A stretch of 64,000 nucleotides of DNA from Neckera pumila (lineage: Eukaryota; Streptophyta; Bryopsida; Hypnales; Neckeraceae): assembly GCA_963969595.1 (NCBI GenBank), contig OZ018411.1, forward strand, positions 8,000,501-8,064,500. Direction: 5' to 3'. The notes under the pieces were generated by a model, which was not told where the DNA came from, searched no databases, and saw only the letters and a list, made by a program, of their open reading frames with translations. Positions 24,346 to 36,860 of the stretch are shown here, one piece after another (positions within the stretch are counted from its first letter, which is position 1; every line of letters starts with the position of its first letter). The translations under genes and the position numbers were made by a program.

Positions 24346-26244
24346 GATAGAGCCACCTATAACCGATTGAATAAAGAATTCCAACATGATATGGAGTAGT
24401 GAAGGCAAAACAAATATTTTTTAGAGGTACATCAATAGACATGACAAGGATTACAAAAAATTTGGTAATTTTATCACTTGAACTAAAATTACTATAAATT
24501 TTGAAAGGCAAAAAGTGCGCCAGACCTATAGCGAATGTCTAGACTCTTCTAATTCTGATCATTCAATAACTTTTTTCCTAATCATTATTTCCTACTTTCT
24601 TTCTCACAACTTGGGACATGGGCCATGTATTTATTAGTTCCAAACTTTAAAAGGAAAAAGACCCACTTCTAAGCTTAGTCAAAAATACGTGCACCTATAG
24701 GTTGGAAATGGGTCATTGGTTGGGAATGGGTGGCTCTACCTTATAAGGTTTGGACCACCATCAAGGTTTTAGGTGACGGTAATGGAGTGATTAGTGATTG
24801 CAATAGGAAACTTCTACCTTTTGAGTGCAAATTCATTGTTTGAGGGGACTTTTTTTGGCCTTCATAATGTGGCTACATGTTAGAAAACAAGTGATTGCTT
24901 TAAATGAGTAAGACAACCATTATGGATACAATATTCATAACTTTGTCAGAAAAATAAAATTTCACTTTTTCTTGTTGATTCTCACACTTACCTTTATGTA
25001 GGGAGAAAAAAATTAAAAATATGAGCAATGGCTTGACAGCAAACTCTTAAAGTAAACTACCCCATTCTAGGCCAAATGAGAGTAAGCCCATTGTAGGCAA
25101 ATTTATATTAGTGGTATACATTTTAAAACGTACACCAATGATATAATTTTGCCCACAATGAGCTTGCTCCCGTTGGACCTAGATGGGATAGTTTACCTTA
25201 ATTCTGCCTATGAGAGTTGTTCAACATGAGAAGGGGGGTTACTTGGTGGCCAAGGAAGTTTGACTCCTTATTGCCTTGTGTTTTACCCTTGCATAAAACA
25301 CTAGAATTTTTTTTTTTGCCACCCATGATAAAATTTGCATATTCTGAATTCATACTTAAAATCTGAGGCCCCAAATTAATTAGGAGAGGTAACGAAATGC
25401 AAAAAATACGAGGCACAAAAATTGGGCAAGTTTTACAGTTATCCTTGAATGGGGCAATAAGGGGGTCAATCCTCCCTGGCCGGTATCTAGCTTGGTGAAA
25501 ATGACATGTGTAAAATATAGGGCCAGTGCATTGAATGTAGGGCCTGTACAGCCCATGGATGGTGGCTGCGTGTGAAATTCAACTAATAAGTTATACCGGT
25601 CGCACGGTCATATCCCATCTTGACTAGCGGGCAGGGGCCCGGTACAATGAATCAGCGGAGTCTACTCAAAACTGCTGCATGATGATGACACCACTGTTTG
25701 ACGCCAAATGGTGACGCACTCCTCTGACGTCAAGCAGGGATTTGGGTCAGGAATTTCAATAGCAGTACTGTAGTTGCTTGGTTGGCATATTATAATTGTC
25801 CGATTTGTTGTTACCCGTAATCCCGAAACTTCTTCACTGTGCAAGATTTGAAGATTTGTTGAACGATTTGACAATGAACTATTCTGAAGGTATGGCCATG
25901 CTTGGACTTTGTCAAGAGGGAGCAGTTTTACCCAAGATTGCAAATTGGAAACACCCAAAACAGTCAATGTAAGCAATTCAGCATAGTTGGAGGCACATTT
26001 TTAAAAATAAAAATAAATAAAAAAATAAAAAATAAAAAATAAAAAAATATATATATATATATTTATATTTAGGTGGTATATAGCAATTGAAAATCAGGAA
26101 TTTAAAAAATATTAATAGATTCTTTTGGACATGATATGTAAATTCTTTGGATTTTAGAAGTGGCAGCTCCCTAGACCACTAAAACTGTTGCAAAGGTGGA
26201 CCTGAAACTAAAATCTGAAAAAATCAGTAGTGAAATAATTCTAG
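24346..26244. other. Intergenic AT-rich stretch, no supported gene
   Basis: A GC-richer patch around 25,440-25,980 includes a 104-codon minus-strand frame (25662-25976), but its sequence matches nothing I know and has no partner exons. The rest is AT-rich, ending with an A-rich/(AT)n tract at about 25,999-26,070. Confidence 0.4.
25999..26070. repeat. A-rich and (AT)n simple repeat
   Basis: Runs of AAAAATAAAAA followed by alternating AT. It could be a decayed poly-A-like tail or simple-sequence drift. Confidence 0.7.
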
Positions 26245-26248
26245 TTAA

Positions 26249-26915
26249 CCCCTAAAGGCCTATTGTCTATGCGGGGGACAAATGGGATTTTGAGCAGGTA
26301 CCTACAGGCTGAAATTTTGTTGTGAATTTCCGAAACTTTTTGGAAGATAGAAAAATTGCTAAGCTTTGTGGGAATATAATTTTTTTTCAATCGGTGCCTG
26401 GGAAAAAATTATGCCCAAATTAGCTCAAAACAGGGGACCGGGGGCAGCAAAAAGAAATTTGCAATTTTTGTTTTTTATTTTATTTTATTCTTCTTATAGA
26501 TTATATTTTTGTCTATTTGGAAAGCTTTGATTCATTTCATTTGGATTTTTTATGAGAAAGTTATGGACAATCTTGTTTTTTGGGCACTTAGAGCATCTTC
26601 CTGAAAAAGACACCTTGTAGGATTCATTTCTGAATGCAATTTTTATACTTTTTCAAAAAAAAAAGTTCAACAAGGTTTAGTATTTTTGCTAGAACAATCT
26701 CAACATTGGGATTACTATTTATATAGTTCTATATAAAAGATGTTAATATTTTAGATTTTCCCTCTATCTCGTACTTACTTCTATTTAACAATTTTTTTAG
26801 TAATGAAAATTAAGTTTAATTGGATGTTTTTTTCCCTAGATTCTCAACTCAGTTTTCTACTATAAAGATTGAAAGCTCAAAACTCTGTAGTGCAAAAAAT
26901 TTAAGTTAATATTTA
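26249..26915 (+). mobile_element. TTAA-family miniature element, right end lost
   Basis: TTAA at 26245-26248 followed by CCCCTAAAGGCC. The interior aligns with the copy at 44095, sharing GGTACCTACAGG, AAGCTTTGTGG, GGAAAGCTTTGATTCATTTC, GAGAAAGTTATGGACAATCT and the later CAAAACTCTGTAGTGCAAA. Similarity stops near 26,915, where AT repeats begin, so the right third is missing. Confidence 0.55.
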
Positions 26916-27290
26916 TATATATATTCAAAATGCACATTCAAAATGCACATTCAAAATTGCACCTTGTCTAGAATTGCCATCATCACTCTGTGTACATCTC
27001 CAAAATTAATATGTACATATGTTGAAGAAACAGTTTTAGAACATCTACCCAAAAAAACTTTGATCTTGCTTCATAAGTTTTGCATTCAATATCCAAATGT
27101 TGTATTCCTTGGTGTGTTATAACCTCCTTTTTCTTGCCAAAAAGAATATATGAAAATTTGAAGTGTCTAATAATAACTAGGTGCAATAGCAAAAAAAGGT
27201 AGTATCCACTTTAGTTTCAAGAATTTCAAAAAATGCCTCTATTCATCACCTTCCTCTACCATCCATTGAAGGCATGAATATGCCCCTTAA

Positions 27291-28193
27291 CCCTAATAGT
27301 CCCCTCGGGGGACATTTGGGATTTTGAGCAGGCTTGTGTGACCTGAAATTTTGACCTGATTTTTTGAATTTTTTTTTGAAGATAGGGAATCACATAAGCT
27401 TTGTAAAAATATAATTTCTTTTCAATCAGTGCATGGGAGCAAAAGTTATGCCACCCGAAGTCAAAAAAGCACTTCGCCGGGCAAAAAAAAAAACTTTAAA
27501 AAACTGATTTTTTCTTTTCTTTTTTTTTCTCAAAGATCATGTTTTGGTCTACATTTGAAGCTTTGATTCATTCTATTTGGACTCAGAACGAGAAAGTTAT
27601 GGACAATCTTGTTTTTTGGGCAATCTAAGCATCTTAAAACACAACAATTTATAGAAATCATTTTTGAATGCAATTTTCAATTTTTTCCAATTTTTTTTTT
27701 GGAAGAGTTTAAGTTTTTTTGCAAGAACAATCCCACTGTTGGGATTATGGTGTATTAATTCCACCTAAGAGCTATTAACAATTTAGTATTTTTTTCAGTT
27801 TTGGACCTACTTCTACCTAACAATTTTTTTATATGTGAAAGTCAAGTTTTGACATTCTGAAAATTTTTCCCCGACTCTCAACTCAAATGTTCAACATAAA
27901 AAAAATTAACTTTATGGTGTGTAGTGCATAAGAAAATCCACAAATGTCCGTCAAAGTCATCTAAAATTGCAGGCTACAGTTCAAAAAAACTTCTTTTTCC
28001 AACTTCAGATGCTAATATCTTCCAATCCGTGTGGTCAAACTTCATGAAATTTTTACCACATGATCTAAGACAAATGGCTGAAGTACAGGATCCAAGATTA
28101 GATTTGAAAAAAAAAGTTTTTTGGGAGTGATTGCAGCAGAAATGACAGTTTTCAGTGGTTTTGGAGCTAGAAAATGCCTTGGGGACTTAGGGG
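27291..28193 (+). mobile_element. TTAA-family miniature element, complete (903 bp)
   Basis: TTAA at 27287-27290 and 28194-28197. The left end is CCCTAATAGTCCCC and the right end GCCTTGGGGACTTAGGGG. It shares the interior words GGGATTTTGAGCAGG, GAAGCTTTGATTCATTC, GAGAAAGTTATGGACAATCT and GCTAATATCTTCCAATC with the copies at 44095 and 45017. A 68-codon frame inside is not conserved in the other copies and is ignored. Confidence 0.65.
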
Positions 28194-28197
28194 TTAA

Positions 28198-31100
28198 AAC
28201 AATTGCTTGGGAACTTCTTAAGAAAATAACTTAGTAGATTTCATTTTTGAATGCAATTTTCACAATTAAAAAAAAAATTACTTATTAGGATTCGTAGTTT
28301 GAAAGAAGTTGTTATCTTGTTTGTAGAATGTCATTTGTGAAATGCCATTTGTTTGGAAGTTGCTCACTACCAATCATCTACTAATCTTTACGTTATGGCG
28401 TAACTATTGATGTCATCAAGCTGCTATACTCTCTATTCCAACTACTTTTTGTGATAGACTAAATTCTTATTTGAATTTAATATGGGATGATTTCAAAATA
28501 CACTTATATTGTTGTGCAATCATCCTATGCTTATTCGTCAAATATACGAGGTACCATATTTTTTTAACTGTAAGACCAACAAATGTGAAATTTATAACAA
28601 AGATGGTTAACTTCTCTTTCATTATAAAATTTTTTATGATTTAAAAAAAATTAACTATTTAAAATCAATTTTGCTTATTAGTCACATCTTTTTAATTTAT
28701 TTTTGAAATATAGACTTGTTTAACCTTAGAACAACCAGACTCATAGTAGATGTGGAGTGTGGTCCAAAAAATGGATTAGTTTTGGAGAACTATATTTATT
28801 AATTGATCCATTGGATGCAAGAAGTAACTATAGGATCTTGAGTCTTAGCATGCAAATACTTGGATTATGTAGAATGAAAAATAAAGTGGAATTATAGAAA
28901 ATTATTGTTCATGTGAAGATTATGAGGTTTGACTAAGAAACTACAACATTGACCTTCACAAGCAGATGATCATTTTGTAAGAAATCACCGACATGCACAA
29001 TCATCATGCAATTGCTTGGAAAAATACAAGAAAAAATGTTATGCACAAAATGTGGTCAGATGTATGGGACCACAACAAATTTATTGATGATAATGGAGGG
29101 AATTTAGTAATGTGGAGCTTGCAATGAGCATACTTTTGGAAAAAAAGAAATGAACTTTCATTTTTCAATGACCAAACCAGATCAAGATAATGCCCGATCA
29201 AGAATATATTTGTGCTTTAGCTGTGTGCCTGCAATGCCAGATATCAACAACAATACTAAGAAAATATCATGATATGAAAAACACGTTGACGTTGCGATGA
29301 ATGGTAGTATCATCATGCGCATTCTCCTTCACATTCAAGTCTCCACATGCCTATGGCAAACTAGGCTAACATTACTCAATAGAAGAAAAGCTTGTTGCAT
29401 TCAACACAATTTAGGTGACATTTTTTGTTTCTTGTAACAAATGCATTAAATTCAATGCAAAATTTGCATTAAATTTAACATGTTTTGTTATAAGAAACAG
29501 AAAACATCACCTAAATTGTGTTGAATGCAACAAGCTTTTCTTCTAGTATTGACCGTTTCAATGTGTGCTCCTATAGAATGATCTATGTTTCCTTCTTGCA
29601 ATTTCTAAATCACATGCCCACATTTTTTTAATTAACAAAAATTACAACCACCTTGCCACCTGCCACTTTCTAATTTTCTACCCAAATAAACTTACTTTAG
29701 GACTACCTTCACCTTGGGCACTTTCAAATTTCTATCAAAACCATACATATTTCATTGCTTACATTTTTTACTTCTAATGTCACTCTTACAAATGTTGTCA
29801 CTTTCAATAGTGAAGAATGCCAAATTTATGTTGCAATTTGTGGAAAATGGAAGAATGAAATTTCTGAATCTTCCGGCCCCTATGGCTCTCCAACTTTGTT
29901 CAGCGTTCACATTTTGGACGTTAGAGTGCTTGGAAGTTAATTGTCTCAATTTTGTAAAACACTTTATCAATGTTGTTTTATTTTGAATGTGTAAATTTTT
30001 TTTGGCAATGTTCAAAAGCTAAAACCATTTTGTCTCTATAGATGTCAACTCTGATTCAATGAAATTGATTGTTTGGTATCTACAATGCAAATACAAACCA
30101 AAATTAAAATAGTTTTAGAGATTGATACTATGGTTTTATTTTTTTGGATGCCATTATTTTTATCAAATTTAGCAAAAATATTTTTTATCTATGCTTTATG
30201 TCTTATGAACAACTGATTTTTATACTTTGAATTAAATCTTTTTTAATTTTGATTATTTTGGCCTTATTCTTTAATTTGTAAAAATCCTTCAAAAATTATT
30301 GCTTATTATTTTCTATTAATAGAATCTTAGAAAAATTAAAATATGATTATTTTCATTGAATTGATGATATATGTAATTAAATTACAAGTTTGAATTAAAT
30401 TTTAAAAGTTATATATTTATCAAGTTAATATGCCTACAAACCTTTAATCGCCATCATCAAAACTATATAAATGCAATTTGTAGCAATTTTAATTCTCAAC
30501 ATCCTTTTGCCTTGCCTTTTGCAAATCCTTTGTAACTATTGTAATTTGAAAATATATTTGCCTTAGAAATATGAAACAATATAGGCAAATAATGTCATTA
30601 TCATTCAAGAATGAACTTAATATAGAAGACTACGTTTGTCTATTTGAGATCACAACCTATATGTAAATTTTTTGATTTTTTCATAATTCTAGAATTTTAT
30701 TTAATAATAGAATTTTAGTTTAAATCAATAATTTGTACTCTTAAAAATTATGAATTTTATAAGACCAATACTATTAAATTATAAGACCAATAGTTTTTGT
30801 AATACATGCATGAAAATGAAAAATTTGAATTTTTATAATACATTTTAAAATTCCAACAATAATATTTGCTTACTTCCAATAAATTCAAGTATGTTGTATT
30901 ACTCAAATTTGTTTTCGAGATTAAAACTTCTTTGTAGATGTACTTGGAGAACCATTCATTTGAACTATGAAGATACCATATTAAAATCCATATCATTTGC
31001 AAATTTAATTTCTTCAAAATTCACAATTGCATTGGATTATAAACTAGTATAATAAAAAAATGATTCAAATTTCTTTTATAAATTAACAATTAAAAAAAAG

Positions 31101-31544
31101 GTATACCTATAATGTTTTTTCTTATTACTATGTATGTAGATTGAATTTGAGAATTCAAGCATTTTTCAACTTAATTTTTTATGTATGGCAAAACTATCAT
31201 TGTTGAAAATGTCTAAATTCATTGATCATTTACTAAACTTTTAAATTTGATATTATTAATGATTTTAAAGTAATAAAATTTCAAAAATGTAGAATGTGTC
31301 TACCTTAAGAATTTAAATTTTGAATTTGGTTGCAGAATTATAGATTTCTTTATAGCCTCTTAACCTTCGAAATAACCATCTTGATTATAAGAATTCATCA
31401 TTTAAAATTTAACACATAATTGATTTTTGTTTTGTCAAAATTTAAAATCCTATAATTATATTTCTAATTAGGTGGTGTCAATAAAAGACAATGAATTTCA
31501 CATATTTTGAATGAGTTGAAATAAAAATATTTGTTTAAAGCCAA
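28198..31544. other. AT-rich intergenic stretch, no supported gene
   Basis: Very AT-rich, with only short chance frames. It contains one fold-back repeat (29381-29544). From about 30,200 on, the base composition merges into that of the Lys/Asn-rich gene at 31,545. Confidence 0.5.
29381..29544. mobile_element. Fold-back element with about 62-bp arms
   Basis: The left arm starts AGAAGAAAAGCTTGTTGCAT and continues CAACACAATTTAGGTGA. The right arm is its reverse complement, ending at TTCT (29544), with about four mismatches over 62 bp. The middle, about 40 nt rich in ATTAAATTTAA-like sequence, can itself partly pair. The flanks share CAATA / TATTG, so the pairing extends slightly. It is likely a miniature fold-back transposon. 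Confidence 0.65.
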
Positions 31545-34500
31545 TTATCTTTCTTCCATCATTTCTCCAAAGAGATCAATTTTTGCATGTGTACTTTTGT
31601 CCTTAAAATTTAATACAAATGGAAAAAATTTCAACATACACACCACTTCTTTTGAATGTGTCATTGTATTTCCATTAAATTCTTCTTTTGAGCTCCCTAT
31701 TTTCCTTTCACATTGAGAGTTCTTAATTTCTTCAACCAAACTTTGGTTTTTGATGGTCATACATTCTTGTGATAATTTAAAATTTAGAGATGTATACATT
31801 ATTTCAATGAAATCAAAAACATCAATTTCTTTAGGCTTATCTACATAAGCTTTTTCAAAAGGTAGAACCTTTATTTGGTTTTCAGTTATATCATCCAAAA
31901 TAGAAAAAAGAATAGTTGCAATTTCATCTAATTTTGTAGGCTTGAAATTTTGACTTACATTGAATGTTTTGATAACAAAATATTCCTTGTTTTGAATTAT
32001 TTTTTGACAATCTAGTAAATTTACAAGTAGTTTTAATGAAGTAGAAATATTCACTAATTTGTATATTTCAAAATTTTGCTTAGTATGTTGAATTTCAACG
32101 TAACTACATATTTTTGGTGCTTCTAACTGGTTTTTGACTAATTCCATATGGATGAAGGCAATTGCATTTCTTAGAACAATCTTGGTATTGCACCTTAACT
32201 TCTTACTTATTTCTTTTTCATCAATTGCATATAGACTAATTTTCAAATTTATCTTTGAAATATTGTTTGATTTATGAAGTTTCTTCTTGTTTATATTTTT
32301 TTTAAATAGTTTCAAAAACTAATGATCTTGAGTAATGTTGTTCCTAATTGAGAGATTTCCAAATTTACCCAAAATGCTACAAGGTAGTGATATTGGATTA
32401 TTTTTGATACTTTCACTAATATTTGAATAATCTAATGGGAAGATACATGCTTGAAGATATTTATGGTTATGTATTGTGGTATTGTAGTCACCAATATTTC
32501 TTTGATTTTCTTTTTTCTTTGAAATACTTTTACAATTGTTACTTAAAAAAAATTCATCACAAAAATTGTGATAATCAATGTCTTCAAACATGTTTTCATT
32601 TGCACGTAAGTAATTTGCAAATGACATATTAGAATCATACTCATTGGAGCCATTTTCAACACATTCACATTTGAATGTTTGTTTATCAATAGATAAATTT
32701 TCATTGATCTTATCATATTGTACTAATTGCAAAGGTGAACTTATTCCATAAGTATCGATACAATTATCTTTGTAAGTACATATAGATGACCTCATTTCAT
32801 TGGAATTGACATCTTTGTCTTTATTGGTACATAAAAATATAGATTGGGATAAACAATCATCCTTGTTATCAACAAATTGCCACTTTGAAGCAACATCAAA
32901 TTGATAATAATTACAAGTTATTTTGCCAATATTCATTTTGTTGTCAGAATCTTGAATGAGAGTATTGTGATCTAAAATACATGCACTTTTAATGAGATCT
33001 TCATTTTTATTAAACTCATTGCAAACAATACCATCATTAATTTCAAGTGCTTGATTGTCTTTGAAACTACCTTGCAAATCTTCATTTAAATTTTCAATCA
33101 AATTACCATTTTTTGTACTATAAACTTTTTCTTCCCCTACATCTACATTATTCCTACAGTAAGAATTACAATTGCAGCCTTCATTTAGATTTAACGAGAA
33201 ATTTATATTATTCTCATTGTTTTGATGCTCCATTGTGTTTGAAGAATTGTCATTCCAATCTATGTAGAAACTACAAGGATTTGAGCCCTTGCAAAATGGT
33301 GGAAGATCATGTGTATCAGTTTCAACTTCCAAAAGCCTTACTTCGGAATTCAACTTTGTCATACATTGAACAATAATTTGAACTTGTTCAAAGTTTTCTT
33401 TTATAGATTTTGGACTAGTGTTTGTTTGAGAGTCAACAACATCACCAAGTTGCATGATGGGATATGTTTGGGTCATACGTTGTACATTTTTTTGTCTTGT
33501 CTTATTTTGCAATGAAAAATGTAATGTTGGGTGTTCTAATAATTCTCCAAAAGATTCATGAATGGGTACCAATGCAATATTTTGAGAGGTACAATTTATA
33601 GATTTGAGTTCCAAATCATTAATTTGACTAATTTCTAGAGCATTGACATTGAAATCTTTTTTACTACAAACATTTGTTAAACTATTGTAATTGTCAAAGT
33701 GAACTTTATCTTGCAATACTTCTTGGAGTTTAACATTTGGTGCATCAAATTCTTTGGTATTTTTATCTGGAAAGTAATAATTTTTGCATTTCTCTAAATC
33801 AATTTTATTTTGGGATACTTCTTCATTTCCTTCTATATGATGAGTTTTTCCAACTAGATCATTTTTAAACCTCTTAACAATACAATCTAAAATTTCAACT
33901 GTACTTTGTGATGTTTTTTGGATATGATGCAAAGATGGCACAATTTCATCATTCATAACTTTTTTAGTATTGATTGTATTATTGTAAAAGATTGATATAG
34001 GAGGAATAGAATTTGGAAGATACTCCTTGTTTTGTACATTGAGTAATTTTTTGGAACAAGAATCTTGATAAAAACTTGAATTGATTTCTTGCACTTCACT
34101 TATAGATATTAAAGTTGAAGTTGTTGAATGTAAATCTATTTTAGACTCTAAATCCGTTTTTCTATTTTCTACATTAATTTGAGTAGAAGATGGTTCCAAC
34201 AATCCATTTTGAATCCTTTTTTGAAGATAGTTTGACCCAAAGTCTTTATAGCAAAAATTCTTCATTTCTTCATCTTTATAAAAGTCATCTAAATTTGTAT
34301 CTCCAAATTCTTTTTTCTCTTTTTCTGGTGCCATGTAACATTCAACTTGTAGGATTTGTCTTGCACTATTGTTTTTTGAATTTTTTTTATAAATATCTTC
34401 TAAATCTTTAGATTCTTGTAAATATTTGTCAAAAAAGGGTATTGTAGGTGAATTTTTGTTTGGTATTTTTTCTATACCATGAGCATGCTTGTGTTTGGTA

Positions 34501-34886
34501 TTAATAAATGGATTACTCTCCTTGCTTTCATTTAAAGTCTCATATCCATAATGTATTTTTGTATTTGTGTCTTGTAAATATGACTCCATAATTTTTTTAG
34601 CACGGATTTTCATATCACTTGAATTGTATTTAGCATGAAGTAAAGGATTGAAGGACTTTTTAGAACTTCTGTGAGTTGTTTGTTTGTGATGTTTATTGTT
34701 TTTTTTGAACTTTGGTGGTTCAAACTTTTCATAATTATTGTCTTGGGTCAAAATTTCTTTTGCTTTTTTGTATGAAAATAAGCTATTAGATTTAGAAATT
34801 TCATCACTATTGATCTGTGTAGTATCTATTTGCATGGTATATTGTTTGGGTGCTTCAATAAATTGTGACTTCTTTTTATTTGACTT
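31545..34886 (-). pseudogene. C-terminal two-thirds of a long Lys/Asn-rich protein; one in-frame TAG
   Basis: The frame is open from about 34,886 down to a stop at 31,545, broken only by TAG at 32319-32321, after which it continues in the same frame (F-L-K-L-F-K-K). It gives about 1,110 codons, very rich in Lys, Asn, Ile and Ser. The upper part is polar and probably disordered. The last 250 codons are more ordered, with hydrophobic helices such as AIAFIHMELV and LKLLVNLL. Cysteines are scattered (GCNCNSYC, CECV) without a zinc-finger spacing I recognise. No known domain is visible. An open frame this long in such AT-rich DNA is unlikely by chance, so it was or is a gene, possibly with introns I cannot place. 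It continues from the segments at 34,826-36,860. Confidence 0.5.
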
Positions 34887-35292
34887 TCAATCTTTGATAC
34901 AACAAAACTTTTCTCTTCATCTAGTAACATATTCAATCCATCATCACTTCTCTCTCTCTGTGCATGTTTTATATTTTCTTCATTTCTTTGCCTTGTAATT
35001 TCTATATTAAATGAACTATTATCATAGAATCTTCTTTGGAGGTTGGTTGGAACATGAATATAAGATATCTTTGTTTGTATTTTCATTTCACTAGATTCAA
35101 TTCTAGAATGTTTTTCTTGTTTATTTTGGAATTCTAATTCTTTTAAAGAACCTTTATTTTTTATTTTCTTAGGCAAATGAAATGGTTTTAGAACATCAGT
35201 CATATTCTTTTGAAAATATTCTTTATTTAGTTTTCTTCCATTTTGAATACTACTTTGAAATGGTCTAGTTATGTTTGAAAATTTTCCTAGTG
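34826..35292 (-). pseudogene. Middle segment of the Lys/Asn-rich gene in another frame
   Basis: The frame is open from about 35,292 to a stop at 34,826. It overlaps the end of the upstream segment by about 28 nt and the start of the downstream segment by about 60 nt. The sequence (TRPFQSSIQNGRK, KPFHLPKKIKNKGSLKELEF) has the same Lys/Asn style. The flanking segments are both in one frame and this one is in another, so two compensating frame changes or two introns are needed. A CACTAG just before the open part could be a splice acceptor, but no matching donor is convincing. Confidence 0.45.
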
Positions 35293-36860
35293 AAGTTTAA
35301 AAGTATATTTTTTAAGTATATTGAAGAAATATGAGTATTTTTATTCTTTATATTATTAGATTTTATAATTTTTATCATAGTATTTAAATAATTTATATCT
35401 TGAAAACTATGGCAATCATGTGCAATGTCATTTTCCTCAATATTATGAATTGTTGTAATTATGTGATTGTTACCAGAATCTCTTTTATTCATATTATTTT
35501 CAAAGTTATGTAATTGCCTTTTAAAACCAACACGCTCTATATATTGATTTACATTTTTATATTTGACAATCTCATCATATTCACCTAGTTGATTTTGAGC
35601 TGAATTTTGACTTGTATTTACTTCATTAATTTGAATCAATTGATTTGGATCTACATTTTGTCCTGTTTGACCTGACTTTAAATTTTCCACTATTTGGTTT
35701 GAATCTTTCTTTTGAACTTGTTGACTTGAATTTATATTTTGAAATATTTGGTTTGACTCTACATTTTGGTCTATTTGGTTAAAATTTGCATCTTGAAATA
35801 ATTGACATTCATCTAATTCTTGAAAAGGCTGATTTGATTTTGGACTTTGAACCATAAATACTTTATCTTTTTGCATTGCTTCACTATAGTCTATATTTTG
35901 AGTTTGTAATATTTTTTCTTTTGGAACTTCTTGGTATATTGACATTGGCACTTGATATGTATTATAGTTTGAAGCATTGAATTCTATAAATTCATTAGAA
36001 ATTCCATCAAGATTATCTATTTTCTCTTTTGCAACAACTTTTGGTATCTTACTTCCTCTTTCTTCTGGACTTTTTTCAATCTTCTTTCGCTTTCCTATTT
36101 TCATTGTATTTCTATTTTGACTTCTCAAAACAGTAAGTGCATTTTGATTGAGGTTTTGCAACTTTTTAAAATCTCTTTCATTTTCTTCAAAATCATTTTT
36201 ATTTATATTTGAAATGATTTTTGAGTTATTTTGAAACCTTTCATTTAATTTACAAGAGTCAAGTATGACATTTTTATTAGAATGCAATAATTCAATCAAA
36301 ACAACTTTTTCTTTTTTACAAATTTGCTTATTTGGAATAACACTCTTTGGGGGGGAATTTTTGCTTGTTGTTTTGAACAATGCATCACCTTTTAAATTTG
36401 AAGCATTGTTTATATTCCTTGGAACAAACATTTCATTTATATTTAAATTTTTTTCATTTATACGGGTCAAATTTCTTTTTACCAACAAACTAGCTTTTTC
36501 TATATTTTTACCAAATAGAATTGTAGATGACCTAGTAGGAAATGTATTAATTTTGTCTTTACTTGTAGTCTTTGTATCAAAACCAAAACATATGCTGCTT
36601 GTATTTTTCTTCAATGATTTTGGAAAATATATTTTATTAGGTTCACCATCAATGAAGTTGCATTTAGATTCATCAACTTGATTCTTTGAAGGACTTGATT
36701 TTAAAATTCCTAGAACATTAGCAAATAATCTCCTTTCAGATTTATTTGTTGAAATACTTTTGTTTAATTTTCCATTTGTAAGAATTACTCCATCCATTTT
36801 CTTGTTCTTGATTCTTTTATGCATACTTCTACCCTTGTTTTTTGCAAGATTCCATAACAT
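35265..36860 (-). CDS. N-terminal segment of the Lys/Asn-rich unknown protein
   Basis: 531 codons from ATG at 36860 to TAG at 35265. It starts MLWNLAKNKGRSMHKRIKNKK, basic and without a signal peptide. Later it has a Lys/Arg cluster (KIGKRKKIEKSPEERGSKIPK) that could be a nuclear-localisation signal, followed by a degenerate Asn-Gln repeat. The last 30 codons differ in style and may be intron read-through before the next segment. I do not recognise the protein. It is very AT-biased compared with the TMEM97-like and SixA-like genes of this window, and it is the first of three consecutive segments reading leftward. Confidence 0.5.
   Translation of the reverse strand: MLWNLAKNKGRSMHKRIKNKKMDGVILTNGKLNKSISTNKSERRLFANVLGILKSSPSKNQVDESKCNFIDGEPNKIYFPKSLKKNTSSICFGFDTKTTSKDKINTFPTRSSTILFGKNIEKASLLVKRNLTRINEKNLNINEMFVPRNINNASNLKGDALFKTTSKNSPPKSVIPNKQICKKEKVVLIELLHSNKNVILDSCKLNERFQNNSKIISNINKNDFEENERDFKKLQNLNQNALTVLRSQNRNTMKIGKRKKIEKSPEERGSKIPKVVAKEKIDNLDGISNEFIEFNASNYNTYQVPMSIYQEVPKEKILQTQNIDYSEAMQKDKVFMVQSPKSNQPFQELDECQLFQDANFNQIDQNVESNQIFQNINSSQQVQKKDSNQIVENLKSGQTGQNVDPNQLIQINEVNTSQNSAQNQLGEYDEIVKYKNVNQYIERVGFKRQLHNFENNMNKRDSGNNHIITTIHNIEENDIAHDCHSFQDINYLNTMIKIIKSNNIKNKNTHISSIYLKNILLNFTRKIFKHN
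35610..35850 (-). repeat. Degenerate roughly 10-residue Asn-Gln repeat within the coding segment
   Basis: Minus-strand translation shows NQIDQNVES, NQIFQNINSS, QQVQKKDS, NQIVENLKSG, QTGQNVDP and NQLIQINEV: about six imperfect units of 8-10 residues, visible in DNA as recurring TTTGG(T/A)TTGA(A/C)T and TTTTGA. This suggests expansion by tandem duplication inside an exon. Confidence 0.6.
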
